Source: Colimorpha sp045222795 (GTDB lineage Bacteria > Bacteroidota > Bacteroidia > Bacteroidales > P3). Taken from it: a DNA stretch of 64,000 bases. The notes under the pieces are model-generated. The model had not been told where the DNA came from. It did not search any database and saw only the letters and a program-made list of their open reading frames with translations. The stretch lies in contig JBGUZF010000075.1 of NCBI GenBank assembly GCA_045222795.1, positions 42,556 through 106,555 of the forward strand. Direction: 5' to 3'. The position numbers and the translations under genes are program-made. This document shows positions 16,170-24,065 of the stretch, one piece after another. The stretch's first letter is position 1. Every line of letters begins with the position of its first letter.

Positions 16170-17168
16170 ATGAGTAAAGATATAGTTTGCAGCGGCATAC
16201 GCCCTACTGGCAACCTTCATTTAGGCAACTATTTCGGCGCCCTGCGCAACTTTGTGAAGATGCAGGACGAGATGGACTGCTACTTCTTCATAGCCGACTA
16301 CCATTCGCTGACCACGCACCCCACACCTGGCAGCATTTACAATGACGCCCGTGCTATCTTGGTGCAGTATCTGGCTGCCGGCCTCGACCCCGAGAAGGCC
16401 ACCATCTACCTGCAGAGCGACTTGCCCGAGACCATTGAGCTTTACCTCTTCTTCAACATGAACGCCTACCTAGGCGAACTGGAACGCGTCACCTCGTTCA
16501 AGGACAAGGTGCGCCAGAACCCCAACAATGTGAACGCCGGCCTGTTGACCTACCCCACACTGATGGCTGCCGACATCCTGATACACAAGGCCACCCGCGT
16601 CCCTGTGGGCAAAGACCAGGAGCAGCACCTCGAGATGACCCGCACCTATGCCCAACGCTTCAACACCATGTACAAGGCCGAGGTGTTCCCCCTGCCGCAG
16701 GCCATTGGTTCAAGCACTGGCTTGGTGAAGATTCCCGCCCTCAACGGCAGTGGCAAGATGGGCAAGAGTGAGGGTGAGGCCAGCACCATCTTCCTCACCG
16801 ACGAGCCGTCGGTAATCCGCAAGAAGATAATGAAGGCTAAGAGCGACAGCGGCCCCACCGAGATGAACCAGCAGAAGCCCGAGGAGATAGAGAACCTCTT
16901 CCTGCTGCTGAAGGCTGTCTCCACTCCCGACACCGTCGAGTATTTCGACGACCTCTACAACCGCTGTCAGATACGTTACGGCGACCTGAAGAAGCAGTTG
17001 GCCGAAGACATGGTGAACTTTGTCGAGCCTCTGCGCCAACGTATACTTGAGATTGGCTCCGATGATGCCGCCCTGCGTCGCATCATGGACCGCGGCAAGG
17101 AGAAAGCCCGCGAGAGCGCCCGCAAGACCATCGACGAGGTGCGACATGTTATCGGTTACCGCAATTAA
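16170..17168 (+). CDS. trpS: tryptophanyl-tRNA synthetase
   Basis: 332 aa, the usual length for the compact bacterial enzyme. It charges tRNA(Trp). The class I signatures are present: the HIGH-type motif GNLHLGNYFGAL (about 12-23) and the KMSKS-type motif as KMGKSEG (about 193-199). Also GRFIPTGNLH-equivalent CSGIRPTGNLH at the N-terminus and VPVGKDQEQHLEMTR (about 145-159) that forms the Trp pocket. The Nudix gene begins at the very next base after its stop. Confidence 0.96.
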   Translation: MSKDIVCSGIRPTGNLHLGNYFGALRNFVKMQDEMDCYFFIADYHSLTTHPTPGSIYNDARAILVQYLAAGLDPEKATIYLQSDLPETIELYLFFNMNAYLGELERVTSFKDKVRQNPNNVNAGLLTYPTLMAADILIHKATRVPVGKDQEQHLEMTRTYAQRFNTMYKAEVFPLPQAIGSSTGLVKIPALNGSGKMGKSEGEASTIFLTDEPSVIRKKIMKAKSDSGPTEMNQQKPEEIENLFLLLKAVSTPDTVEYFDDLYNRCQIRYGDLKKQLAEDMVNFVEPLRQRILEIGSDDAALRRIMDRGKEKARESARKTIDEVRHVIGYRN

Positions 17169-17603
17169 ATGGGAGTTAAAGGTACTTATATTTACGACTA
17201 TGAGCGGCCGATGCTGACAGCCGACTGCGCAGTGGTGAACAGTCGCGGAGAGTTGCTGCTGGTGCGCCGTGGCGGCGAGCCCTTCAAGGGTTGCTGGGCG
17301 TTGCCCGGCGGTTTTATGGAGATGGACGAGACCATAGAGCACTGCGCCGTGCGTGAGCTGGAGGAGGAGACTGGCATACGGGTGACCGAAGGCGACTTGA
17401 GGCTTATAGGCGTATACAGTGCTCCCGGTCGCGACCCACGCGGACGTACTGTAACTGCAGCCTACGCTGTCACGGTCGACGACTGCCAGGCCAAAGCCGG
17501 AGACGATGCCGCCGAGGTGCGCTGGTGGCCACTCACCGAACTGCCGCCTATGGCCTTCGACCACAATGAGATTGTAAAAGACGCATACCCTACCGCTAAA
17601 TAA
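17169..17603 (+). CDS. Nudix hydrolase
   Basis: 144 aa. A complete Nudix box GGFMEMDETIEHCAVRELEEETGI-type motif lies at about 44-67 (GX5EX7REUXEEXGU), with the metal-binding REXXEE in RELEEE. It probably hydrolyses an ADP-ribose-like or nucleotide-sugar diphosphate; substrate not assignable. The ATG directly follows the trpS TAA, so both are likely translated from one mRNA. The S41 protease gene follows after 2 bp. Confidence 0.9.
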   Translation: MGVKGTYIYDYERPMLTADCAVVNSRGELLLVRRGGEPFKGCWALPGGFMEMDETIEHCAVRELEEETGIRVTEGDLRLIGVYSAPGRDPRGRTVTAAYAVTVDDCQAKAGDDAAEVRWWPLTELPPMAFDHNEIVKDAYPTAK

Positions 17604-17605
17604 AC

Positions 17606-19213
17606 ATGGCAAAGAACGACAGATCAGCAACAAGTGGAAACCTGATACTCATCCTCGTGGCAATGGTCCTCGGGGTGCTGATAGGTGTCATGTTCACGTC
17701 ACACGACAGGGGCTTCCGCCAGGACGCTACATTGCAAGGCAAAGTAGGCGAGGTATTGAAATTGGTGGAAGATGAGTATGTTGACAAGGTTGATATAGAC
17801 TCTCTTAACGAGAAGTTGCTGGCGGTGATGCTTAGCGAGCTCGACCCACACAGCACTTATCTCTCGGCTCGTGAAACAGAGCACACAGAGGAGATGATGC
17901 GCGGCAACTTCGAGGGCATAGGAGTGGTACTGCACAGCGAGGACGACTCGGTGTACGTGGGTCAGGTCCTTGCCGACGGCCCCTCAGCCACCGTAGGTCT
18001 TCTTCCCGGTGACATGATAATCGATGTGGACGGCGAGCCAGTTAGTGGTGTAGGCATGCCCACCGACAGTGTAGTGGCGCGCTTGCGTGGACCGAGAGGA
18101 GTAAAGGTAACAGTCAAAGTGATGCGCGAAGGCGAAGGAGAGAAGATTTTTACCATCCGCCGCGGCATTGTGTCACACAGCACGGTGCTTTGTGCCAAGA
18201 TGCTCAACGATACCACGGGTTACATATACCTTTCGAGTTTTGCATCCACGAGCCACAGTGAGTTTCACGAGGCTTTGTCGCAATTGAAACGACAGGGCAT
18301 GCAGCGTTTGATATTCGACCTGCGCGACAATGGCGGCGGCTCGCTGCAGAGTGCCGTGGAGATAGCAGGCGAGTTGCTACCCGCAGGAAGTTTGATAGTA
18401 TATACGCAAGGAGCCCACAGCCGGAGACATGATGTGAAAGCCCATGCTGGTGGTCTCTTCACCAAGGGCAGCGTGATAGTGATGGTTGACGAAAACTCGG
18501 CGTCGGCCAGCGAGGTGGTGAGCGGAGCCTTGCAGGACAACGACCGCGCCTTGATTGTGGGTCGGCGTACCTTCGGCAAAGGTCTAGTGCAGGGCGAGTT
18601 CGAACTGAGCGACGGATCGGCGGTGTTGCTCACGACAGCACGCTACTACACTCCTTCCGGCCGTAGCATACAACGCCCCTACAAAGATGGTACCGACAAA
18701 TACTACCGCGACTATCTGGAACAGGTGTTCGGCGAGGCTTATGCCGACAGCATGACAGTGCATATCACCGACTCAACTCCATACAGCACTGTTGGCGGAC
18801 GCACGGTGTTTGGCGGTGGTGGCATAACCCCCGATTTGCTACTGCCCTATCGTAAAGATGAGTCTTTCATTTACTATAACGCTTTGGTCAACCAGCGTCT
18901 CATCAACCGTGTGGCATTCCGCCAAGTGCGTCGCCATGCCGCCAGTCTGCTGCAACGCTATCCGACAGCCAAGGTCTTCGGGCGCAGCTATACGGTACCC
19001 AACAGCGTGATAGAGGAGTTGGTGTGCGAGGGTGAGAAGCGCGGCATTGCGCGCAACGCCAAGAGCCTGGCCATACAGAAGAAGCTGATAGTTGCTGGCA
19101 TCAAGGCCAATATTGGCCAATGCCTCTACGGTAACGACGCCTTCTACGACGCCTACCTGCCAATGGACGAAGACTTGAACCGTATAAAGAACATAAAGAT
19201 TGAGCTGAAATGA
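17606..19213 (+). CDS. S41-family C-terminal processing protease (CtpA-like)
   Basis: 535 aa. An N-terminal membrane anchor or signal (about 11-30, NLILILVAMVLGVLIGVMF) puts the enzyme in the periplasm. A PDZ domain (about 105-190: FEGIGVVLHSEDDSVYV, LLPGDMIIDVDGEPV) precedes the S41 catalytic domain: DLRDNGGGSL (238-247), the serine in DENSASASEVVSG (295-307) and the lysine K325 in GRRTFGKGLVQG. The C-terminal 150 residues are extra. It cleaves proteins from their C-terminal end. It overlaps the thioredoxin-like gene by 4 bp. Confidence 0.93.
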   Translation: MAKNDRSATSGNLILILVAMVLGVLIGVMFTSHDRGFRQDATLQGKVGEVLKLVEDEYVDKVDIDSLNEKLLAVMLSELDPHSTYLSARETEHTEEMMRGNFEGIGVVLHSEDDSVYVGQVLADGPSATVGLLPGDMIIDVDGEPVSGVGMPTDSVVARLRGPRGVKVTVKVMREGEGEKIFTIRRGIVSHSTVLCAKMLNDTTGYIYLSSFASTSHSEFHEALSQLKRQGMQRLIFDLRDNGGGSLQSAVEIAGELLPAGSLIVYTQGAHSRRHDVKAHAGGLFTKGSVIVMVDENSASASEVVSGALQDNDRALIVGRRTFGKGLVQGEFELSDGSAVLLTTARYYTPSGRSIQRPYKDGTDKYYRDYLEQVFGEAYADSMTVHITDSTPYSTVGGRTVFGGGGITPDLLLPYRKDESFIYYNALVNQRLINRVAFRQVRRHAASLLQRYPTAKVFGRSYTVPNSVIEELVCEGEKRGIARNAKSLAIQKKLIVAGIKANIGQCLYGNDAFYDAYLPMDEDLNRIKNIKIELK

Positions 19214-20250
19214 AAAGACTGACAACCATACTGCTACTGGTATTGCTGCCTGTAACTGCTGTGCTGGCACAGAAGAGCACCCTTAATGCGACGTTGAAAG
19301 GCGTGGATCAGGGTGTCAAGGTGATTGTTTATGAAGCGCAGGCTGGCCGGTTAGTGCCTGTGGACACGCTGACCACTGACGGCAAGGGGCGCTTTACCGT
19401 GGAGCGCAACAGCACGGAGCCACAATTCTTTGCCTTGGCGCTGGCCATCGACCGCAGCCCTATGGTACATGTCATCCTGCTGCCGAAAGAGAAAGTAACC
19501 ATGGAACTGGCCTACAATCCCGACGCCAACTTCCTCAGCATAGCTTCGACCAAAGGCTCGGACAACATGGAGCTCTACAAAGGCTACACCGACATCGTCA
19601 GTGCCGTCATCGCCGACCCGACGCTGCAGACAGGTATCAACGAAGAGATTGCCCATTTGCTTGATAACCGTCCCAACGTGCTGATGAGCGCCTTCCTGGT
19701 GACCTATTTTGAGCAATCCTTCGATCAGTACGCCGCGCTGTATAAGAAGATTCACGACAGCCTTACACCGGCCTATTCCACCCATGAGTTCGTGCGGCAC
19801 CTTGGCGACAAGCTGCGCACCGCCGTGGTGGCTGGCATGGAGGCCCCCGATATCGCAATGGCTGACCGCGACGGCAAGATACGCCGCCTCTCCGACCTGC
19901 GCGGCAAGGTGGTGCTTATCGACTTCTGGGCCTCGTGGTGTCGTCCCTGTCGTGCCGAGAACCCCAACGTGGTGCGTCTCTACCATGCCTACAAAGACAA
20001 AGGTTTCGACATATACAGCGTGTCGCTCGACAACAGTCGCGACAAATGGCTGCAGGCAATAGACGCCGACGGTTTGGTGTGGGACAACCATGTCAGCGAC
20101 CTCCGTGGCTGGAGTTCCGAAGGCGGCCGCCTCTACGGTGTAAGCTCGATTCCCGCCACGGTGCTCGTTGACCGCGATGGCAAAGTGTTGGCACGCAATT
20201 TGCGTGGACCTGAATTAGAGAGAAAACTAAAAGAATTGTTTGGACAATGA
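19210..20250 (+). CDS. exported TlpA/ResA-like thioredoxin-fold protein with DUF4369-type N-domain
   Basis: 346 aa. The signal peptide MKRLTTILLLVLLPVTAVLA ends before Gln21, so the protein is secreted across the inner membrane. Residues about 22-130 (LNATLKGVDQGVKVIVYEA, VDTLTTDGKGRFTV) resemble the DUF4369 beta-sandwich common in Bacteroidetes thioredoxins. The C-terminal half is a thioredoxin fold with the redox motif WCRPC (C244, C247) in DFWASWCRPCRAE and the cis-Pro in VSSIPATVLVDRDG. Likely reduces or isomerises disulfides in envelope proteins. It lies in a coupled run S41 protease-this gene-mrp. Confidence 0.9.
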   Translation: MKRLTTILLLVLLPVTAVLAQKSTLNATLKGVDQGVKVIVYEAQAGRLVPVDTLTTDGKGRFTVERNSTEPQFFALALAIDRSPMVHVILLPKEKVTMELAYNPDANFLSIASTKGSDNMELYKGYTDIVSAVIADPTLQTGINEEIAHLLDNRPNVLMSAFLVTYFEQSFDQYAALYKKIHDSLTPAYSTHEFVRHLGDKLRTAVVAGMEAPDIAMADRDGKIRRLSDLRGKVVLIDFWASWCRPCRAENPNVVRLYHAYKDKGFDIYSVSLDNSRDKWLQAIDADGLVWDNHVSDLRGWSSEGGRLYGVSSIPATVLVDRDGKVLARNLRGPELERKLKELFGQ

Positions 20251-21329
20251 TAACAACGACACAAATAGAGATGGCCCTAGGCCATGTGAACGACCCCGAC
20301 CTGGGCCGTAGCTTGACGGAGTTGGGCATGATTGAGAACATCAAGGTCGACGGCAAGAAAGTCTCCTTCGACCTGGTGCTCACCACGCCCGCTTGCCCCA
20401 TGAAGAAAAAGATGAGCGACGACTGCATCGCCGCCATCCACGAGCTGGTTGACCGTGAGGCCGAGGTGGAGATAAACCTCACCAGCCGTCCTCAACCCGA
20501 CCCCAAGGAGGAGTTCAAAGAGGTCTTCGAGCATATCCACAACACCATCGTCGTTGCCTCGGGCAAAGGTGGCGTGGGCAAGAGCACCGTGGCGGTGAAC
20601 TTGGCAATCTCGCTGGCCAAGACGGGTGCCAAGGTAGGTCTCGTGGATGCCGACATCTACGGTCCCTCTATCCCAATCATGCTGGGTGTAGAAGGTGAGG
20701 AGATCTACGGACACAAGGTCGGCGACAAGACCTATATGCTACCTATCGAGCGTTACGGCATCAAGCTGATGAGCGTGGGCTTCTTCGTCGACCCGTCGAA
20801 GGCCCTTGCCTGGCGCGGTCCCATGGCAAGCGGTGCACTGAAACAGATAATCACCGAGACTTGGTGGGACGAGATAGACTACCTTGTGGTCGACATGCCT
20901 CCGGGAACTGGCGACATACAGCTCACTCTGGCACAGACCATGCCTGTCACCGGTGCCATCATCGTCAGCACCCCGCAGCAGGTGGCCCTGGCCGATGTGG
21001 TGCGCGGCGTGGAACTCTTCCGCAACGAGGCCGTGAACATCCCCGTGCTGGGCTTCGTCGAGAACATGGCCTACTTCACCCCTGCCGAGCTACCGCAGAA
21101 CAAATACTACATCTTCGGCAACGGCGGTTGCCGCAAGCTTGCCAAGGAGATGGGCATACCCCTGCTGGGCGAGATACCGCTGGTGCAGAGCATCGCCGAG
21201 AGTGGCGACAACGGCAAACCCGCGGCCCTCTTCAATCCCGCTAAGACCGACGACCCCGTGCGCGACGCTTTCGACGCTGTGGCGCAGAACACCATCGCCG
21301 AGATTTGCAAGCTCCGCGTGACAAAGTAA
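20247..21329 (+). CDS. mrp: Mrp/ApbC-family iron-sulfur cluster carrier ATPase
   Basis: 360 aa. The N-terminal MIP18/DUF59-like domain (1-80) holds the conserved TTPACPMK with C50. The P-loop NTPase part starts near 100, with a deviant Walker A GKGGVGKST (106-114), DADIYGPSIP and DMPPGTGDIQLTL. It carries and hands over [4Fe-4S] clusters. No CxxC pair is obvious in the C-terminal region (ENMAYF in place of the usual ENMS-containing site), a feature of some Mrp proteins. It is followed by nfu, so the two form an Fe-S assembly unit. Confidence 0.93.
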   Translation: MITTTQIEMALGHVNDPDLGRSLTELGMIENIKVDGKKVSFDLVLTTPACPMKKKMSDDCIAAIHELVDREAEVEINLTSRPQPDPKEEFKEVFEHIHNTIVVASGKGGVGKSTVAVNLAISLAKTGAKVGLVDADIYGPSIPIMLGVEGEEIYGHKVGDKTYMLPIERYGIKLMSVGFFVDPSKALAWRGPMASGALKQIITETWWDEIDYLVVDMPPGTGDIQLTLAQTMPVTGAIIVSTPQQVALADVVRGVELFRNEAVNIPVLGFVENMAYFTPAELPQNKYYIFGNGGCRKLAKEMGIPLLGEIPLVQSIAESGDNGKPAALFNPAKTDDPVRDAFDAVAQNTIAEICKLRVTK

Positions 21330-21360
21330 TTTTCAATTTTCAACTTTCAATTTTCAATTC
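21329..21360. repeat. heptamer-word tract between mrp and nfu
   Basis: TTTTCAA and CTTTCAA words in 7-bp steps fill the entire 33-bp gap from the mrp stop codon to just before the nfu ATG. A 27-bp core (from about 21331) recurs at about 29068 in the same orientation and at about 34586 in the opposite orientation. Confidence 0.92.
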
Positions 21361-21362
21361 GT

Positions 21363-21608
21363 ATGACCGACCAGGAGAAACCCGCCGTAGAGCAGAAAGT
21401 TAAGAACGCTCTCAATCAGATACGCCCCTACCTGCAGCAGGACGGCGGCGACGTGGAATATGTCGACATGACCGCTGAGGGTGTCGTCATCGTGCGCCTC
21501 AAAGGCCATTGCGGTAGCTGTCCGCATGCCATGCAGACCCTCAAGCAGGGCATCGAGGCCGCGCTGAAGAAAGTTATCCCCGAAGTCAAATCAGTGGAGA
21601 AAATATGA
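21363..21608 (+). CDS. NifU C-terminal-domain (Nfu) iron-sulfur scaffold
   Basis: 81 aa, a stand-alone Nfu domain. IRPYLQQDGGDVEYVDM at 20-36 and the cluster-binding CxxC in KGHCGSCPHAMQTL (C50, C53) are diagnostic. Two such domains bridge a [4Fe-4S] cluster for transfer to target enzymes. Downstream of mrp and overlapping the adenosyltransferase gene by 4 bp. The only leader between it and mrp is the heptamer tract, so its ribosome entry site lies inside repeat sequence. Confidence 0.92.
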   Translation: MTDQEKPAVEQKVKNALNQIRPYLQQDGGDVEYVDMTAEGVVIVRLKGHCGSCPHAMQTLKQGIEAALKKVIPEVKSVEKI

Positions 21609-22150
21609 TCTACACCAAGACAGGCGACAGCGGCACCACCTCGTTGGTGGGAGGAAGCCGCGTGAACAAAGACGACGCCCGCGTCGAGGCCTATGGCACC
21701 GTCGACGAGCTCAACTCGCACATAGGGTTGCTGGCTGAGATGATGAGACCGATGGCAGAAGAGTATTACGGCCAGTTGAAAGTCGTGCAGCACAACCTCT
21801 TCACCCTCCAGACCCTGTTGGCCACCGAAGACGAGACCATCTATGCCCGTCTGCCGCAGCTCAAGGAGGACGAGGTGGCAACGCTTGAACGTCAGATCGA
21901 TGCCATCACCGACCAACTGCCCAAGTTGCACAATTTCGTCATCGCGGGAGGTAACCTCGCCGGTGCCCAGTGCCACGTGTGTCGCACCGTGTGCCGTCGC
22001 GCCGAACGCCGTATTGTCACTCTGTCTCACAATGTTAAAGTAGATGCGACGATACAGCGCTATCTGAACCGCCTATCCGACTACCTGTTCGTACTGGCAC
22101 GACAGGCTGTCGTCATGGACGGTAAGACCGAAGATTTGTATATCAACTAA
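21605..22150 (+). CDS. PduO-type cob(I)alamin adenosyltransferase
   Basis: 181 aa. It transfers the adenosyl group of ATP to cob(I)alamin to make coenzyme B12. The N-terminal TKTGDSGTTSLVGGSRVNKDD is the ATP-binding signature of the PduO/MMAB family, and VEAYGTVDELNSHIG (29-43) and the late CRRAERRIV and RYLNRLSDYLFVLAR helices complete it. No cobalamin riboswitch or B12-dependent enzyme is adjacent. Last gene of the coupled S41-thioredoxin-mrp-nfu-this run. Confidence 0.93.
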   Translation: MIYTKTGDSGTTSLVGGSRVNKDDARVEAYGTVDELNSHIGLLAEMMRPMAEEYYGQLKVVQHNLFTLQTLLATEDETIYARLPQLKEDEVATLERQIDAITDQLPKLHNFVIAGGNLAGAQCHVCRTVCRRAERRIVTLSHNVKVDATIQRYLNRLSDYLFVLARQAVVMDGKTEDLYIN

Positions 22151-22162
22151 TTGAAAAAATTA

Positions 22163-22193
22163 TTTGCCAGTATTGGAAAATATAGTACTTTTG
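22163..22193 (+). promoter_or_regulatory. canonical Bacteroidetes promoter of the DUF2795 gene
   Basis: TTTG (22163-22166), a 19-bp spacer and TACTTTTG (22186-22193) give a full -33/-7 promoter 23 bp before the ATG. Confidence 0.85.
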
Positions 22194-22215
22194 CAAAAAA
22201 TTTGAGATTTAGAGT

Positions 22216-22437
22216 ATGTATTGGACACTTGAATTAGCATCAAAACTGGAGGACGCACCTTGGCCCGCAACGAAGGAAGAGCTTATTGACTATGCGCAAC
22301 GTACAGGTGCTCCCATGGAAGTTATAGAGAACTTGCAGGAGATAGAGGATGAGGGCGACCAGTACGAGAGTATCGAAGACATCTGGCCCGATTATCCTAC
22401 CAAGGAGGACTTTTTCTTTGAAGAAGACGAATATTAG
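22216..22437 (+). CDS. small acidic DUF2795-family protein
   Basis: 73 aa, strongly acidic (ending in an FFFEEDEY-like run). LEDAPWPATKEELIDYAQRTGAPMEVIENL-type sequence at about 11-40 matches the DUF2795 fold, a small helical protein of unknown role. It has its own promoter. The next gene starts inside its last codons (TTG at 22418), preceded by the AAGGAGG at 22402-22408, which therefore codes for its Lys-Glu-Asp residues while also serving as a ribosome-binding site. Confidence 0.82.
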   Translation: MYWTLELASKLEDAPWPATKEELIDYAQRTGAPMEVIENLQEIEDEGDQYESIEDIWPDYPTKEDFFFEEDEY

Positions 22438-23185
22438 TATCGTGGGCTCGGGCAATGTGGCTACACACCTTGCTCTGGCCCTGTACGATGCTGGACACAA
22501 AATACGTCAGGTTCTTTCACGCACCTACGACCATGCACGCCTCCTCGCCATGCGCGTGGACTCCTATCCTATTGACACATGGCGACGGCTCGACGAGGAT
22601 GCCGATGTCTATATCCTCGCCGTCAACGACGACGCCCTCTTCGACCTTGCCATCGACCTGCGTCTGCCTGGTGCCACGGTAATCCACACCTCTGGCACCG
22701 CCCCAGCCTCTATTCTGAACCACATCAGCCGCAATAACGGCGTGGTGTGGTCGCCGCAGACTTTCGTGCGCGACATAGCTATGGACTATCGCCATCTGCC
22801 CCTGTGCATCGAAGGCAGCGACCCGAAGACCGAGGCCGTCATAGCAGAACTTTTCGGCGACATCAGCGACAACATACACCACCTCGACTACGAGCAGCGC
22901 CGTCGCGCCCACCTCGCCGCCGTCATGGTGAGCAACTTCGTGTGTGCCGTCAATGCCACAGCGCAGGAATATATGCAGGCCAACGGTCTTGACTTCGACA
23001 TGCTGCGTCCGCTGGCTGAGCAGACCCTCCGCAAGTGGGACTACGGCAACCTGTGGCAGCAGATGACTGGTCCCGCCATCCGTCACGACGACAGCACCCT
23101 TGCTGCCCAGCGCCGTCTGCTGGCCGACCAGCCCGACCTGCTGAAGCTCTACGACCTGATGACTGACATAATACAACAACATTAA
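22418..23185 (+). CDS. Rossmann-like / DUF2520 dehydrogenase-like protein
   Basis: 255 aa from a TTG at 22418, chosen because AAGGAGG lies 9 bp upstream and the NAD(P)-binding glycine motif follows at once (SIVGSGNVATHLALAL, about 7-22). The first half is a Rossmann fold similar to F420/pyrroline-carboxylate reductase relatives; ILAVNDDALFDLA and VIHTSGTAPASIL follow. The second half (about 130-255) is the helical DUF2520 domain. The substrate is unknown. Its stop codon TAA is the first word of a heptamer tract leading to the TatD gene. Confidence 0.8.
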   Translation: MKKTNISIVGSGNVATHLALALYDAGHKIRQVLSRTYDHARLLAMRVDSYPIDTWRRLDEDADVYILAVNDDALFDLAIDLRLPGATVIHTSGTAPASILNHISRNNGVVWSPQTFVRDIAMDYRHLPLCIEGSDPKTEAVIAELFGDISDNIHHLDYEQRRRAHLAAVMVSNFVCAVNATAQEYMQANGLDFDMLRPLAEQTLRKWDYGNLWQQMTGPAIRHDDSTLAAQRRLLADQPDLLKLYDLMTDIIQQH

Positions 23186-23246
23186 CTGTAAGCTGTAAGT
23201 ATTAAGCTGTAAGTGCGTCAGCCAACTTAAAACCAACAGCTTAAAG
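23183..23246. repeat. heptamer-word tract with inverted arms before the TatD gene
   Basis: CTGTAAG, CTGTAAG, TATTAAG, CTGTAAG words run from the stop codon of the upstream gene to 23214. After a 9-bp loop, complementary words (ACTTAAA, ACAGCTTAA) follow at 23224-23242. The arrangement mirrors the spt-GNAT tract. Confidence 0.85.
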
Positions 23247-23255
23247 CCGAAGATT

Positions 23256-24044
23256 ATGTACGTCGACACCCATTGCCACCTTTACGACGAAGCCTTCGAC
23301 GCCGACCGCGGCGAGGCCGTGCAGCGTGCCATCGACGCGGGTGTCATCACCATGCTCCTCCCCGACATCGACAGCACCAGCACCCCGCGCCTCGATGCCC
23401 TGCAGCAGCAGTTCCCTCAGCACTTTCGTCCCATGGCCGGCCTCCACCCCACATCCGTCAAGGAAGACTACGAAGCCGAACTTCAGCACGTCCACGAGTT
23501 ACTATTCTCCACTAATCACTTAACACTAACCACTAACCACTACATCGCCATTGGCGAGATAGGCATGGACCTCTACTGGGACCGCACCTTCGAAGCCCAG
23601 CAGCGTGACGCCCTGCGCACCCAGATGCTCTGGGCCGAAGAGCTCGACCTGCCCGTCTGCCTGCACATCCGCAAGGCGCACAACGAGGTCTTCGGCTTGC
23701 TGCGCGACCTAAACCGCCACACCTACCGCGGTGTGATGCACTGCTTTGGCGGCAGCGTGCAGGAGGCGCAGCGCGCCGTCGAGATGGGTTTCCACCTTGG
23801 CATCGGCGGCGTGGTGACTTTCAAAAATGCCACCCTTGCCGACGTTGTCAAAGCCGTACCGCTGGAGCGCCTGCTCCTCGAGACCGACGCCCCCTACCTC
23901 AGTCCCGTGCCCCACCGCGGCCAGCGCAACGAGAGTAGCTACATACCCCTCATTGCGCAGCGCATCGCCGACCTGCGAGGCATCACCGTCGACGAAGTGG
24001 CCGAGGTGACCACTGCCAGTGCCCGCAGCCTTTTCCGTCTGTAG
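23256..24044 (+). CDS. TatD-family metal-dependent hydrolase
   Basis: 262 aa. Amidohydrolase-like TIM barrel with DTHCHL (H6, H8), AIGEIGMDLYW (E101 as metal ligand), LPVCLHIRKAH near 130-140, MHCFGGS near 160-166 and ETDAPYLSP near 206-214. Family members act as 3'-5' exonucleases or D-tyrosyl deacylases. Residues about 86-96 (TNHLTLTTNHY), just before the AIGEIG strand, are encoded by a heptamer tract; this loop is normally short and variable, so the insertion is probably tolerated. Confidence 0.92.
   Translation: MYVDTHCHLYDEAFDADRGEAVQRAIDAGVITMLLPDIDSTSTPRLDALQQQFPQHFRPMAGLHPTSVKEDYEAELQHVHELLFSTNHLTLTTNHYIAIGEIGMDLYWDRTFEAQQRDALRTQMLWAEELDLPVCLHIRKAHNEVFGLLRDLNRHTYRGVMHCFGGSVQEAQRAVEMGFHLGIGGVVTFKNATLADVVKAVPLERLLLETDAPYLSPVPHRGQRNESSYIPLIAQRIADLRGITVDEVAEVTTASARSLFRL
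23511..23543. repeat. heptamer-word tract inside the TatD gene
   Basis: CTAATCA, CTTAACA, CTAACCA, CTAACCA and CTAC in 7-bp steps, in frame, encoding a Thr/Asn/His-rich loop immediately before the conserved AIGEIG motif. Confidence 0.85.
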
Positions 24045-24065
24045 AACAACATCTACGCCATCGCA

